Origin: Ignelater luminosus
Taxonomy: Eukaryota > Arthropoda > Insecta > Coleoptera > Elateridae
Assembly: GCA_011009095.1 (NCBI GenBank)
Contig: VTPC01001050.1
Coordinates: forward strand, 31,524 to 95,523
Reading direction: 5' to 3'
DNA length: 64,000 bases
Shown here: positions 45,564-57,959 of the stretch, piece after piece
Numbering within the stretch: position 1 is the stretch's first letter
Layout of the letters: each line of letters begins with the position of its first letter
The notes under the pieces: generated by a model
The model's database searches: none
What the model saw: only the letters and a program-made list of their open reading frames with translations
What the model was told of the DNA's origin: nothing
Made by a program: the position numbers and the translations under genes

Positions 45564-46372
45564 TGCAGGATGTTTTAGCTAACTAAAGACATAGGAATTT
45601 TAACATAGAAAAAAGTTATTAGGGTCGGACTTTGTCAACTGCAGGCATTAAGAGTAGGTAATATAAATGAATGATACTTCAGAAAACAAAACAATAATTT
45701 TTCAACGAACTCTGAAGGAGTCGTTGCTGAATTTGCGAAGTCTTTCTGTATGTCAGTCCGCATTTTTGTTAGATTTTGAAATCTTGACTTCAGATTTAGA
45801 TTCTACATCAAAAACTAAAGACAACATGGTATCTTTGGTTTTTTTATAACGTTTTGGGCCGCCGAATATTAAAAAAAACTCAAAACGGTTTTTTTACTTG
45901 AGAATCGTATTCTACATCAAGAAATAAGACAAACGTATACTTTTAGTTTTTTGATATCACCTCAGGAACATGATTAAAATGGCCGACAAAATTTTAAAAA
46001 AGTAACAAACAGGAGTTCGTTGTGGTTATGCTTTGCATTCCCAGATGTTTTTTCTTGAAATCGTCAGTAAAGCAATCCGAAATAGTGAGTAAAGTGAGGC
46101 AAAATCGGTAGTGAAAAGATTTCTTTTCTACAGTATTTTGCTGTTAAAATTTTTAAGTGTCAGATTATCTAATGTTAAATATAATTTTAGCATTCCAAAA
46201 TAAAATTAATTGTGTAACTCGCCTTGTTACACAAAATAACTATTACTGAAAATTATTGTTTGGTTTTCTAAAATTGCTCTTAATATCTGTAATTGACATA
46301 AGCAAACTTTGATCCTAAACATATTTCCTATGTTAAAATTCATATGTTCTTAGTAACTTAGAACATCCTGTA
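45564..46372. mobile_element. MITE with TRCAGGATGTT termini, 809 bp
   Basis: The left end TGCAGGATGTTTTAGCTAAC is mirrored by the right end (reverse complement TACAGGATGTTCTAAGTTAC). TA lies at 45562-45563 and 46373-46374. There is no transposase frame. It is related by its ends to the TACAGGG group. Confidence 0.6.
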
Positions 46373-46374
46373 TA

Positions 46375-46737
46375 CCATAAAAGTTTTTATTATTTGATAT
46401 TTTCATTTTCTGTTCCATTTTGCATTTTTACAATAAAAAACTATAATGACTAGGCTTTATCCATTTTTATAGTAATTAAAGTAATTTGATAGTTGATAAA
46501 TGTTATCATGGTTTATAGTTTTATTTTTTTACTTGAATTTGCGTATTTGCAACATACGCGAGAAATGAACACTCCAATGCTCCATTTTGGCCTCGCGCAT
46601 CGCAAGAGCATGGTCATTAATTTATGCCATTTAGTTTCTTGTGTCGTTGAATTCCCAGTGCGTCTGGTAGGTCTAGAATTTCGCGGCACACCTGATTTAT
46701 TATTATTAATTTTTATTTCCTAAAATAATTTTGTTAA
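46375..46737. other. short anonymous spacer
   Basis: Nothing recognised before the duplicated sequence at the gap. Confidence 0.4.
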
Positions 46738-46784
46738 GTCAAGTTAACTATAGCAGAAATGCCTGCATCGTCTAACTTAACATA
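46738..46784 (+). repeat. 47-bp direct repeat, left copy at gap
   Basis: Begins GTCAAGTTAACTATAGCAGA and is identical to 47185-47231 on the other side of the 400-N run. Confidence 0.95.
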
Positions 46785-47184
46785 NNNNNNNNNNNNNNNN
46801 NNNNNNNNNNNNNNNNNNNNNNNNNNNNNNNNNNNNNNNNNNNNNNNNNNNNNNNNNNNNNNNNNNNNNNNNNNNNNNNNNNNNNNNNNNNNNNNNNNNN
46901 NNNNNNNNNNNNNNNNNNNNNNNNNNNNNNNNNNNNNNNNNNNNNNNNNNNNNNNNNNNNNNNNNNNNNNNNNNNNNNNNNNNNNNNNNNNNNNNNNNNN
47001 NNNNNNNNNNNNNNNNNNNNNNNNNNNNNNNNNNNNNNNNNNNNNNNNNNNNNNNNNNNNNNNNNNNNNNNNNNNNNNNNNNNNNNNNNNNNNNNNNNNN
47101 NNNNNNNNNNNNNNNNNNNNNNNNNNNNNNNNNNNNNNNNNNNNNNNNNNNNNNNNNNNNNNNNNNNNNNNNNNNNNNNNNNNN
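46785..47184. other. Assembly gap, 400 N
   Basis: A run of exactly 400 undetermined bases. Identical 47-bp sequence on both sides indicates a tandem array left unresolved or an overlap that was not merged. Confidence 0.99.
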
Positions 47185-47231
47185 GTCAAGTTAACTATAG
47201 CAGAAATGCCTGCATCGTCTAACTTAACATA
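47185..47231 (+). repeat. 47-bp direct repeat, right copy at gap
   Basis: Identical to 46738-46784. Confidence 0.95.
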
Positions 47232-50200
47232 TTATATAAGTTGATGTAATGTATGGTACCCATATAAAAAAAATGAACCTAATGATGGTTGCACAAAACC
47301 AAAACATTGTTCAACAATTTAATAATAATGTTACATTTTGACAAAAACGTGTTTTTATTTTTAATATTTATTTTTACTTAGTTTATTACAATTTATTTCC
47401 AGAATTTATTTACACTAAATTATTTATTTAATTATGTACAGAAGAATTTATTTATTACTAATTAACATTTATTTCGTTTGTAACTACTAGCTTCGACTAC
47501 TAGGTTCGAACAACGCAGCCTTATATTCGTTCCCGCGTTAGTTCTCGATGGGGCTAGAAGATTCCACCCATTTTCCTGCACGTTCGACTTTGGATAGTTC
47601 GAGATTTCTTCGGCGTATTCGACCAGCTTGTTCGCGACTGTTTGGGAGATTTTCTAGTATATTCTAGGGGTGGCGCGTTACAATAAAAAGTTGCTTTTAT
47701 GGAATGTTATGTTTTTAAAACTTTAGTAGTAGAGAAGTTTTGGGCAACAATAACCATAAGTCAAAAACTAAAAAAATTAACTGAAATTTCTTTCTAGATT
47801 ATATATCAGCATAAAATTTAGTATAAGTATCAAATGTAAATCTATACTCTATCTCTGATATAATAAGCAGGGTTTCAATGCTGAAGCGCGAATTTGAATC
47901 ACCTTATGAAGCCACATGGTAATGAACAACAAACTACCTTATTATTTGTATGTAAACAAGTTATTTATATTCTAAAATTAGAACTTGAGTATCTTAAGCC
48001 TCTTTAGCCCTATTCTGCCAAGATTATGGTACTTATATCATATGCACTCAAAGCCACTTAAGACGATTACAAACAGAGAAAATAACAAAACGTTTGGTGA
48101 TTGCAAATGTACTGTTGGTACGGTAGAAATTCTAAGTACACCTTTCTGTTTCCCCCAGTTGAAAAAAATACAAAAAGAAAAAATAACAGACAAAAAGAGA
48201 TTTATTTTTAATACGGACAAATTCAACCAACTGCCGCAAGTGCTCTTAATTCCGAAAAGACAACCTGAACATTCTACATTTGAATACAACGACCGCTTTA
48301 ATTAAAATTTTTTGTTGATACCTCTTGTTCGCTAAACCGGATTATTCTAATCATTTTATATAAATTTTAAAATCTTTAAATCAGAATTCCGACAGCGCAT
48401 TTTCTTCCTTCAACGGAACTTAATAATCAAAATAAGCGCCAGAGGAAATTGGTAGCAGCTGTGTAAGTCGTTTTAATTTCCATTAAATCTTTTGTGATAA
48501 TTGTTGGTAACAGTGAAAAATTCCGTTGGGATTCATCTCCCTCTCGGTTCTGTACGACTCGGTTCTCTCCCGGACTATTGTATTTGTTTTTGCCGTGCTT
48601 TTACAAATACTACGCCGTTATTTTATACAAACAAAACGAGCAAGCATTTCGTGGTGGTTTTATTCCAGCGTCCAATTAATTGCTACTTTACTTCAAATCA
48701 CAATAAACTAACGTTTCATTGCGTTTGTTTAAATCAGGCTTTATTATTAAATCAATAATTATTTGTTTCAAGTTTGAACTAACAAAAATTATCTCTTAAA
48801 AGTTATAGACACTGTAATACAAATTAAATTGAGTACTTTGAAGTTAGTACTATGAATATAATGTTATTACAATTACGTAACAACTAATATTAGGAATTTT
48901 ACTACAACTAGAGTTACTATTAAATAAATAGAAAATGAAAATTTAAAAATTCAATCCTTTAATGCATTTTTAAAATACTTTTCACATTTCCTATCATTAT
49001 ACTGGGTGTTTTGTTTCATCTCTCTATTATCTACCAACTACATATTAAATATATCAAGATAAACTATTCAACAATCCTTTACAATTCATTTTCTAGATTT
49101 AAAAAATTAAACTTGAACATTTTTTAGAACATTAAATCAATTCGGAAGCGACGTCGACTTTCATGTGCTACATAAATTTTTCTTTTCTTAAGCCATCTAT
49201 TATCTGAAACAGTCTTAGAGTAGGTGGGAAAAGAAAAAAAGCTGTGTATTAGAAATTGACAGCAAATTTAACGACCATCTTAACGAAACGAAAATCATAC
49301 GACCTGATTGCAATAATTTCCAATAATAGTGGGTAGAATGATTTTCAGGACGGTTTTAGTTTTTCGTTCCTTATTATAGATTTTAGACATATTGTACGCC
49401 AAGATTTTTTTGTTTGGAATTGCATCGAATGGAATAAGAAAAGAAGAAAAAAATAAGAAATGTGCTAATTTAATTTTTGTAATCTAAAAATCAAGTTATA
49501 AAGAATTTCTAAATTCCATTTTGATATCTTGAATAAATTAGTTCTCAAATAACAGAGTGTAGTTGTTAAGACTCAAAATGATGTACATAGATTTGATTTT
49601 TCGTAATTCCAAAGAGAAACCCCTTACTCTCATACGTAGATAAATCTGTCTATTGGATCCAAAATAACTTTTATCTAGATACAAAACTTCTCGTCAGAAA
49701 CTTCCATGTACATTTCGAGATCCGTGCAGCACCGTTACCAATTTAAATTGAGCATGCGGCAGCTGATTTAAAGTTCGATATAGAGAGGATTGCACAATCT
49801 TCGTTAATCTATTTATAACCATGTAGCTCTGTACCATGAATGAATGTTAGTTTGATTTTGATATATAAGTTGTAAAAGACCAAAACATCTAAGACTATTG
49901 ACCCAGTATAGTGATCAATGCGATAGACACCAAAATAACACATTCCAGTCGACTCGATCGACAAATGAAATTTAAAATAAATCGAGTGGGCGTTTAAATT
50001 GCTATGCTGACTTTAAATTAAATGTAAAGGTAAAGATGTATAGTGTTGCGTTTAAAATTAAAAACTGATATTCCTATCAATTTTGGCTTACATTGAAAAT
50101 AAAATTGCCATTCCAAATAACTAATCCAGAATTACGATTATAAACTTTTTCTCTGATATTAAAAACAAATAAAAACACAATAGGAGTGCCGCTAATTTCT

Positions 50201-51270
50201 GTAAAACACCCAGTGTTATCTGCTCTATTAGACTGTTTAAATATGCTCAACGACTAGGCGTCCTATAAAAAGTAGTCGGATTGTAAAATTTCGATAAATA
50301 ACACATTGTTTTACAATCGGTCTAATTATTTCAGTCATTTTATAAAACGACAACTAAGATATGGCTAAATTATAAAATTTCATAAAACATCAATTCAAAA
50401 ACATTATTTTGGTTACTATTTATCTCAAAGCCAATACAATGAGTGCTGAAGACAGTGTTGCGGCATATAAATATTATTTCTATTCACAATTGGAACAGTT
50501 TTACTCTGACGAAGTAAATCTAACCTAAAATAATCATCATTGCACGTTTGTATTTACTCCAGCAATTAATCTTGAATTTCTAAATAGCGGGCGATAAAGA
50601 TTATCTTAAATTGCAATAGCATCTGGAAACAAAAAGTCCCATATCAGTTATCTGCCAGAAAATTAGAGCTAAAACGTAAGAAAAAGTTAGGTTTCTGCTA
50701 ACTTGACAGTCTGACGTATACTATGCATCTAGCTCGAATATCAATTACTTCCAGAGGCTACTGCAATTACAAATTATCTTGATTGCCCATATTTCATAGA
50801 TTTTATAACGTAAAAGTTGTTTACACCAATTTAACTTAAATTAACTGATATTTACAAACAAAACGTTTTCATTTATTTTCACAAAAATTCTTTGTTCGTA
50901 AACATCAATTAACGTATCAGCCCAAGTGGCAACAGTAAAATATTGTCCGTCATCGAATAATCAGCTAATTTATGGAAAAAATGAAATATGATATTGTAAA
51001 GAAAAAGAAACGGCTTGTCTGGATAAGCAAGTCCAAACACGATTGTAATTATTAAAGCGATTATAAATCAATTATTCACTCGTTACGTGATCGTCGCGCT
51101 GATTGATCGAATTGAATGCTTAATTTCTAGTATGATTTAACTCTTTATGTTTACAGTTTGATTTTGATGTGAAGTATCATTATTTGACATTATACTATAT
51201 CAAATATCTAAAAATCAACGCCACCGTCAAATAAGAAGTTACAATTCGACCAATTAGCGAGTCAGTCATG
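47232..51270. other. AT-rich sequence with GC-richer patches
   Basis: A GC-richer patch at 47490-47690 ends in TCTAGGGGTGGCGCGTTACA, which could be the edge of an LTR or other repeat, but no partner was found. Overlapping ORFs at 47985-48305 and 48494-48758 show no known motif. The remainder is anonymous apart from the repeat at 50251-50385. Confidence 0.35.
50251..50385 (+). repeat. Dispersed repeat, inverse partner at 55660-55801
   Basis: ACGACTAGGCGTCCTATAAA leads a segment that matches, in inverse orientation, the sequence ending at 55801 over roughly 135 bp (shared CACATT...TTTTA, ATCGGTCTAA, TTTTATAAAACGACAA). Confidence 0.65.
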
Positions 51271-51272
51271 TA

Positions 51273-51483
51273 CAGTCAACTCATAAAGTAATGTCGCAAA
51301 TTGATTTACATTCGGATATTTAATGTCTAAATTAATGAAAATCTTTGCAATCCATAAATACTAACTTAATAAATTAATATTGGTTAACCGAGTACCATCT
51401 ATGAAATGCAAGATTTGCCATTAAATGAAAAGTTAAACGGTAAAATGTAAAACATTTTGCGACATTACTTTATGAGTTGACTG
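51273..51483. mobile_element. 211-bp MITE with ~28-bp perfect inverted ends
   Basis: CAGTCAACTCATAAAGTAAT (continuing GTCGCAAA) at 51273 is exactly mirrored at the right end at 51483. TA lies at 51271-51272 and 51484-51485. Tc1/mariner-type target, no coding capacity. Confidence 0.9.
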
Positions 51484-51485
51484 TA

Positions 51486-52195
51486 CCGGGTGAATAATAA
51501 AATTATAATTACCCCATTAATTGCAGTCTTGTCAGGATTTGATTGGATAGACAAACTCCTCCTCCTCCTTACAATATCTTGAACAAACTTCAGGAACTAA
51601 TCTGTGGTGGCGAGATCAAATTTTTTAGGGTTAATCTCTGAGGTGGGGTAATATCGCACAAGTCTATACAAAGCTTAAAGGGACTATGAGACTGTAGTTA
51701 CAGCTTTTTTTAGAAAAAAAGCTCTGTTTGATTTTGGAACGAAAATGGTTAATTTCAAAATTAATCAGTCTCCTTCAATTTCTTTTATAAATAGTCGGGT
51801 ATTCGATGATGGACATCTTGTAGCCACTGCTTGGACTATATGCGGTTAAGCTACCAAATTATATTTATGGTATGTCAACACCGTTAGCTTAACTCAAATC
51901 TAAACTACTTAATAGCAGTGCCAGTAAACTAATCTTCAAAGCTACTGCCATAACTATCAATTGTCAGTGATAGACGTCCTTGATATGTAACGTAAATAAT
52001 TGTTCGGTTATGTTTGTGGTTTGTAACTGCTCAATGCTGCCTTGTTTCTTGATTGCCACGTATTTTACCACAATCAGGGCCGGTGTTAAGTTAATTAGTG
52101 TCTACAGTAAAATTTCTTAAGGCGCCTCTGTGTAATAAACAAGGTGGTGCATGGCCTTTAAATGTCAATCTTAGTTGACGTTGAAAGTACGTCAA
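51486..52195. other. anonymous spacer
   Basis: No feature recognised between the two inverted-repeat elements. Confidence 0.4.
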
Positions 52196-52197
52196 TA

Positions 52198-53198
52198 CAG
52201 TATGTCCAAGATATTGGATATTTATTATAAGATTTTGGAAACGGTAAGAGATACAGGATCGATTAAATAGAATGAAAGTTGGCTATTTATAGGACCTTCT
52301 TGTTGGCCTTTGCAAAATCCATATATCTTGGATAGTTTCACAGATATTTAAAAAGAGTAGATTTTTCGATTTTCGTTATTATTTTTTCTTTTATTTATTT
52401 GAAGAGATATTGAAAAACTAAAACCACTTTTCATTGACACTTTTTGTTCTCTATTAAAATACGCTAACAAAATTCCTGTACAACGTTTCGGTCTCAAGTA
52501 ACAATCATCAACCTCATTTTTTTAAATAAGCGGAAAAACAATTGAAAGTTGTTTGGGATAGCTTTTGTTGTCACGATTCTAATGATGCAAACATGATAGG
52601 GTTATTTTGATTTCTTATGCTATAAATTAATGCATTCTGTAATAGCCTGGCCTGCACGATCACCTGATCTAACACCGTTAGATTTCTTTCCTCTGGGGTT
52701 ATGTCAAGAATCATGTGCTCAACCAAAATTTTGAAGATAAAGAGCAATTATTACAGTTCGTGACAGCAGCGTTCAATACAAAAAAATCAAGACCAAAATA
52801 ACCGTATCATGTTTACATCATTAGAATCGTGACAACAAGAGCTATTGAAAGCAATTTTCAATTTTTCTCCACCTATTTAAAAAAACGAAGTTGATGATGG
52901 TTACTCGAAACCGAAACGTTGTACAGGAATTTAGTTAGCAAATTTTAATAGAGAACAAAAAGTGGCAATGAAAAAGTGGTTGCAGTTTTCCTATATCTCT
53001 TAAATAAAGGAAAAAAATAACGAAAATTGAGAAATCTACTTTTTTTTAAATATCTCTGAAACTATCCAAGATATCTAAAATTTGCAAACGCCAGCAAAAG
53101 GTCCTATAAATAGCCAACCTTCATCCCATTTAACCGATGCAGTATCTCTTACCATTTCCAAGATCCCCATGCTGTGCATTCCTATCTTGGACACATTG
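52198..53198 (+). mobile_element. 1001-bp foldback mariner derivative with ~415-bp inverted arms
   Basis: The left arm (52198-52617) and right arm (52784-53198) are inverse copies with scattered differences. Ends are CAGTATGTCCAAGATATTGG and the inverse of CAATGTGTCCAAGATAGGAA. TA lies at 52196-52197 and 53199-53200. The 166-bp centre encodes part of a transposase, so this is a deletion derivative of a long-terminal-repeat Tc1/mariner element and not an unrelated palindrome. Confidence 0.88.
52648..52783 (+). pseudogene. Transposase C-terminal fragment between the arms
   Basis: Reads WPARSPDLTPLDFF and then, after a one-base shift, LWGYVKNHVLNQNFEDKEQL. This is the last catalytic-aspartate region (DLTPLDFFLWG) and following helix of a DDxD Tc1/mariner transposase of the type that includes the DD41D element at 7.7 kb. 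Only about 45 residues survive. Confidence 0.75.
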
Positions 53199-53200
53199 TA

Positions 53201-53995
53201 TATCGTTTAATTGACGTTTGACAAAGTCAGGTTAAATCTTTTATCAAAATATAACTTGGTTATTTCAACCAGACACGATAATTTGACCACATTAACGTGC
53301 TGTCGACGTCAAATATTTGTCCTTGTGCACGTAGGGCGCAGCGCCGTAACTACGGTAGATGTGGCAAGTTGTCCCAGCTGCACGACCTTGCGTCGACCCT
53401 AACTGTAATCCTATTTTTGTTGAAAAGGAGCTCATAATCAAGTGTTCTGATTGGTTTAAAGCAAATTAGTGACCAACCAAAGCATTGTATTTCAAGCGGC
53501 ATGATTTAACTTGCTCGTACTTGTCAAAAAATTAATTATAAATAAATATTTGTACAGAAGTGTGCTTGCACTACAGTAGAAACACAGAAAAATCAAAGTA
53601 GACAGTTACGTATTGTTACTAAGTACCATTAGGTAATTCATTTTCGAGACAAGATAAATGCAACAAAAAACTTGATCTACACAGAAAATTGACGAAATCA
53701 TTAAAATATTAACTAAAGGAAGAGCTGTAGCAAGAAATTCTATTCAAAAAACAAATGAACAATATTATAATCGAAATAAGCTGAATCACAAAGGTTATTA
53801 AAAAACGGATGAATGATGATGATCCAATAACCTTCGTAGTCTCCGTTAAAGAATTTTATAACAGTATGCTGCCATCAGTTTACTGGTCTCGGGGACAAAG
53901 GTAAGATGAGGGCGGCTTTAGAATGAAAATATTGGATTTCTCGTACAGTTTTGAAAATGAAAAGGACTAGTAGTAAGACCTATTTTAAATAAAGA
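53201..53995. other. spacer, possibly diverged Gypsy sequence at its right end
   Basis: 53211-53402 has an open frame with no recognisable motif. 53700-53990 may include more of the Gypsy relic, but the frame is lost. Confidence 0.3.
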
Positions 53996-54433
53996 TTGGA
54001 GCCATATTGTGGGCAGATTGGTCTCATTGATTTACAGTCAATACCTGTTGGAGACTATAAACAGTTATTAAATTACCAAGATCATTTTACAAAATCCATA
54101 CATTTAAAATCGCTTAAAAGTAAACGTGCAGACAAAGTTGTATCTGAGTTGATAAAGACCTTTTTGCAATTTGGAGTACTGAAGATATTACAAGATAATA
54201 ATGGGTGTAAATCTGAAGATGTCAGTTTTGAACAAATGATTTCGAATCGTCCTCTTGTAAGTCACTGTGATGTGGAAAGATCTAATCAAGATGTAGAAAA
54301 TATGTTAAGATCTTGGCTTAAGATAACAATCTACACAATTGATCTCTTGGCTATTATTTTGTATAATGGCAAGAACATTCATCATTTGATAGAGTTATTG
54401 GGCAGTCATAGCATAAGGCGCGTTTTAGTGTAG
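53996..54433 (+). pseudogene. Gypsy-type integrase core relic
   Basis: The frame is open for 145 codons without an ATG start. It reads GQIGLIDLQSIPVGDYKQLL, YQDHFTKSIHLKSLKSKRAD, FGVLKILQDNNG, then VERSNQDVENMLRSWL. This matches the rve core of a Ty3/Gypsy integrase group common in arthropods and also domesticated in some genes (GQVDLIDMQS...YQDHLTKF...LQSDNG...VERANQDVE). The first D (LID) and the E (VER) are kept. At the second position the usual DNG is NNG, and about 25 residues before VER are missing. It cannot be active. No LTRs or other pol domains were recognised nearby. Confidence 0.75.
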
Positions 54434-56833
54434 ATTTTCAAGTAGCGCTTTACTTCAACAATCTACCGACGGAACTATTGAAATTTTATCAGCAGAAGAG
54501 GAATTAGAAAATATACTTACACCAAAGTGAAAATAAGACTGAGACTTTATCAATAGAACCCTGTTATAGAAATACAAAATCTAATTAATCCTTTTGGTTT
54601 TTGAACTTGTTCGCCCGCTTGTTTTTGAACCTGTGCTCCAGGAATGATCGACAAATGAGACTAGCGCAGGAAATATTAAAGGAGATGTAATAGAATTTGT
54701 ACAAGAAGCAGTGCTTAATACGTAGATAAGGAACATAAAGCAACAACTGAAAATAATAATACAGAAGAATTGAACTGTAATCTGCTGCTGTTCAAAATGG
54801 AGTCTATCAAATAGGAACAGAAGTAGGCTTCCTCAATTGGTGGTTTCCCAGAAATGAACTAGACGTAAACAGGGTACATAGTATTGGTATAATTACTGTT
54901 CCTGCATGCACATGCACAGTTTCTTTGAGAGAAGCAACATTCAAGGTTTCAATGTTTGACGGGCAAGGTTTTCAAGAAGTGAAATCAATGTTGTTGTACA
55001 AAACGATATTTGTGCTGTTCTGTTCTGTTTTACTTATCACAATCTTTAATTGCACTAGCTCACTACAATAATTTGTTCAAAATGGTTACTAGCCGTGGCC
55101 AAGCCTTGCGTCAAAAAGCTTACGTCAACAAGGTTTCGTTGATTGAAATCACCACTGTGCGTGCTAATCGCACATGAGGTTTGGTATAGCACTAACTCCA
55201 AACTTATTTTAGATCGGAAAACCCTTGTCGACATAGACCTTTTGGTACTCAGTCAAAGCCAGTAACCATTTTAAACTAATTATTGTAGTGGGTTACTGCA
55301 ATTAAAAATCTTGATACGTAAAATTGCAATTTTTGTACTTTTCAGACTACAACTAAAAATGTGCACATCCCTTTGAATATTGAAAATGTCCAAAATGGCT
55401 ACTTTTTATTTTCGACGTGTAGTGACCTAAACTGTACGTTGGCAAAATATCGAATGTATGTCACGGGACACCCTGTATATTTCTTAAAAATAAAATAAAT
55501 GGCTTTTTCTTACTGAGACTTTAGTATCAATACTTTCTCAAACATCGGTCTACCTCTAATTCTTAATATTTTTATTGAACCAGTTTTATAAGCTATTAGC
55601 ACGTTTAGAAATGACGAGATCTGCTTAAGCATTTTATAAAACGTCTAAAATATATTAGCCAGAATGAAAAACAACCAGTATTTTATTAATTTTTATATTC
55701 TGGACATAACTTAATTGTCGTTTTATAAAACAGTTGAAATATTTAGACCGATTATAAAATAATGTGATTTTTGTCGAAATTTTATAAAACGCCTAGTCGA
55801 CGCGTATTGAATCTGGGTGCGACATACACAAATCTTCTTTTATATTACAAACTAATTTTAACTTTGTAAGCTTGACGTTTAATAAAGGTTTAAATATTTA
55901 GCTAATCGAACTAAGGTAAAGTAAGTATACATTAAGTTCTTCTAGGTTTACATCTTACAAATTCCAAGTCAAGGTAAATCTTATAACTTTGCCTTTAATT
56001 AAATTTACTTCGCGTCTTAATATTCCATAATATTCTAACTTAAACCGAGAATTAAGGTTGAACTTAATGCAGGGAATGAGGATATCAACTGTAAGCGGAA
56101 ATGCCTATAGAAAATTGATTATCTTATTCGGAAGAGTGAATGTTTTATGCAGAAATTTGTGCTGGGATGCTGAACACGCGTTTCTCGCTGAAATAGTGTT
56201 ATTTCAGTTTTATGAATTTTGGTTCGAAGCGCAACACATGAAAAATTCTAACAAATTTCTATTGTTGCGTAGAGATAGAAATAACTTTATATTAAAACGA
56301 TAACTCACATTTTGCTTTTTACATTATTAACGTATAAATTCCAGTAAAATTTCGTTGTATGGTCACTCAAAAAAATGAAAACGATTGGTTGAGGGGCGAG
56401 TTAACAAAAGATTTCCACAATGGCTGAAGCACCATCATTAATATTATTTTAGAATAAGCCTTACTGACTGATTGTAAAGATTCTAAATTATCTACAACTA
56501 TACAGGGTGCTTCACTAAAAGAAGGGAGCTTGTTGATTAATGTAACACTATATGAGTCTAATTCTAATAGTTTCCGCGTGATTAGATTATCTTATGTTTT
56601 TATAAGCTTACTTTGGTAGGTATAAAACAAATCACTTTCCTCTTTCAGTAGACTGTGTCAAGATTAGATGAGATTAGCACATGTCGATACTTGTTTGTTA
56701 TTATCTGAAGATCTTAGAGTAAATGAGTTGTTGATTTAATGATGTAGCGTGTGTTCTCTTATTTGCTTTAGACCCCCTGTCTGCTAATACGCAGTCTTTA
56801 GATTTCTGTCTTTGTATTAAGGTGTATGGCATA
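54434..56833. other. anonymous sequence with repeat termini
   Basis: 54434-55020 has broken reading frames with pol-like composition but no named motif. Lone ACACCCTGTA (55469) and TACAGGGTG (56501) termini lack partners. The dispersed repeat at 55660-55801 is listed separately. Confidence 0.35.
55660..55801 (-). repeat. Dispersed repeat, inverse partner of 50251-50385
   Basis: On the minus strand it begins TCGACTAGGCGTTTTATAAA and follows the 50.3-kb copy with similar spacing. Several TTTTATAAAAC palindromes lie inside. Confidence 0.65.
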
Positions 56834-57418
56834 TACAGGGTGTTTCCGATTGTCAAACATCGGGAGGGGATAGAACATTGAAAAATAAGTGTACTTTACT
56901 GAATAAACAGGGTGTTAAAGTCTTTCTGGAGTTTCTTTGCTTGTTTGCTATTTCAAATACAACATACGCTATTGAGCTGAAATTTCTTGTATGGCTTCTA
57001 CTATGAGAAATTCACTTTTCTACAGTTTACGCCACTGAAAAACTAATGGATTTTAATATTTTTGTATTCTACATTCAATTTACCAAACAAAGTTACTGTG
57101 GTGTTTTCCGCGTATAATACACTGCGAGTAATTTAAATCATTTGAAACTCTTTCAACTTATTGTTTAATGTAGAGATCTTGTAAATTTCCAATAACTGGT
57201 AAAGTAGCTGAAATATTACGCAGTAATTTTGGTGTGGGGCTTATGAGGTGTCTGCTATCTTACATGTTGTTATAATTTACAACTTTATTAATGGTGGAGA
57301 TTTGGCGAGGGAGTGCGTCCTTTAACACCCTGTATCTCAAAAACTAAGTGTTTTTGCATATAAGTCTATTTAGTAAAAAGCACTTATTTCTCGATGTTGT
57401 ATCACTCCCGACGTTTGA
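56834..57418. mobile_element. TACAGGG-type MITE, right end lost in gap
   Basis: The left part TACAGGGTGTTTCCGATTGT, AACATCGGGAGGGGAT and AATAAGTG is mirrored just before the gap (inverse: TCAAACGTCGGGAGTGATAC, AATAAGTGC). A second inner pair, CAGGGTGTTAAAG at about 56928 and its inverse at about 57320, strengthens the palindrome. TA precedes the left end. About 20 bp of the right terminus lie in the N run. Confidence 0.7.
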
Positions 57419-57518
57419 NNNNNNNNNNNNNNNNNNNNNNNNNNNNNNNNNNNNNNNNNNNNNNNNNNNNNNNNNNNNNNNNNNNNNNNNNNNNNNNNNN
57501 NNNNNNNNNNNNNNNNNN
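57419..57518. other. Assembly gap, 100 N
   Basis: Exactly 100 undetermined bases, the usual placeholder for a gap of unknown size. Confidence 0.99.
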
Positions 57519-57802
57519 TGGTATTATTGACTTTAGAAAAATGTGTAAAAGAAAAAATTGTAGGTAATTATGTGCTTAATAATACAGTCTAACCGAAGTT
57601 TTTATTTCAGCTGTAATTCTTGGGTTATGACATAAGCTTGACATAGTTATTTTTATAAATAAATTAATTATGGCCTTGTTTTTCTTTTCATTTTCGAACT
57701 GTTCAAGTAGTACGCTATGGAAACAATTGATAGATGTGCGCATCGCGTCTAATAATAAAATTCGAGTTAGTTATTAAAATTTTTATTTTAATTTCGGAAT
57801 TA

Positions 57803-57958
57803 TAAATTTTTAAGTAAGTTAATAATGGTATATACATATAGAATGATTAAATCTCGAACCCGCATTTACCGATAATAATATACGGGTTCGAATCCCACGC
57901 GAGATTTAATCTTTCTATATATATGTATATTCCATTAGTAACTTACTTAAAATTTTTT
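57803..57958. repeat. 156-bp palindrome with B-box-like centre
   Basis: Arms 57803-57856 and 57899-57958 are inverse copies (TTTTTAAGTAAGTTA, TATACATATA, GATTAAATCTCG). The centre contains CGGGTTCGAATCCCACG, a good tRNA B-box, and its partial inverse GAACCCG. It may be a MITE or a duplicated, inverted SINE end. Confidence 0.6.
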
Positions 57959-57959
57959 T

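Noticed and set aside
46734-47244. Two ORFs of 151 and 161 codons across the gap, and one at 57348-57530
   Set aside because: They consist mostly of undetermined bases, so their length is an artefact of the N runs.
47490-47690. LTR boundary ending GGTGGCGCGTTACA
   Set aside because: No matching second LTR, primer-binding site or polypurine tract was found nearby.
50251-55801. A Polinton/Maverick-type giant transposon
   Set aside because: The interval is only 5.5 kb, contains no DNA polymerase B, ATPase or capsid-like frame, and the inverted segments have no target duplication that I can see.
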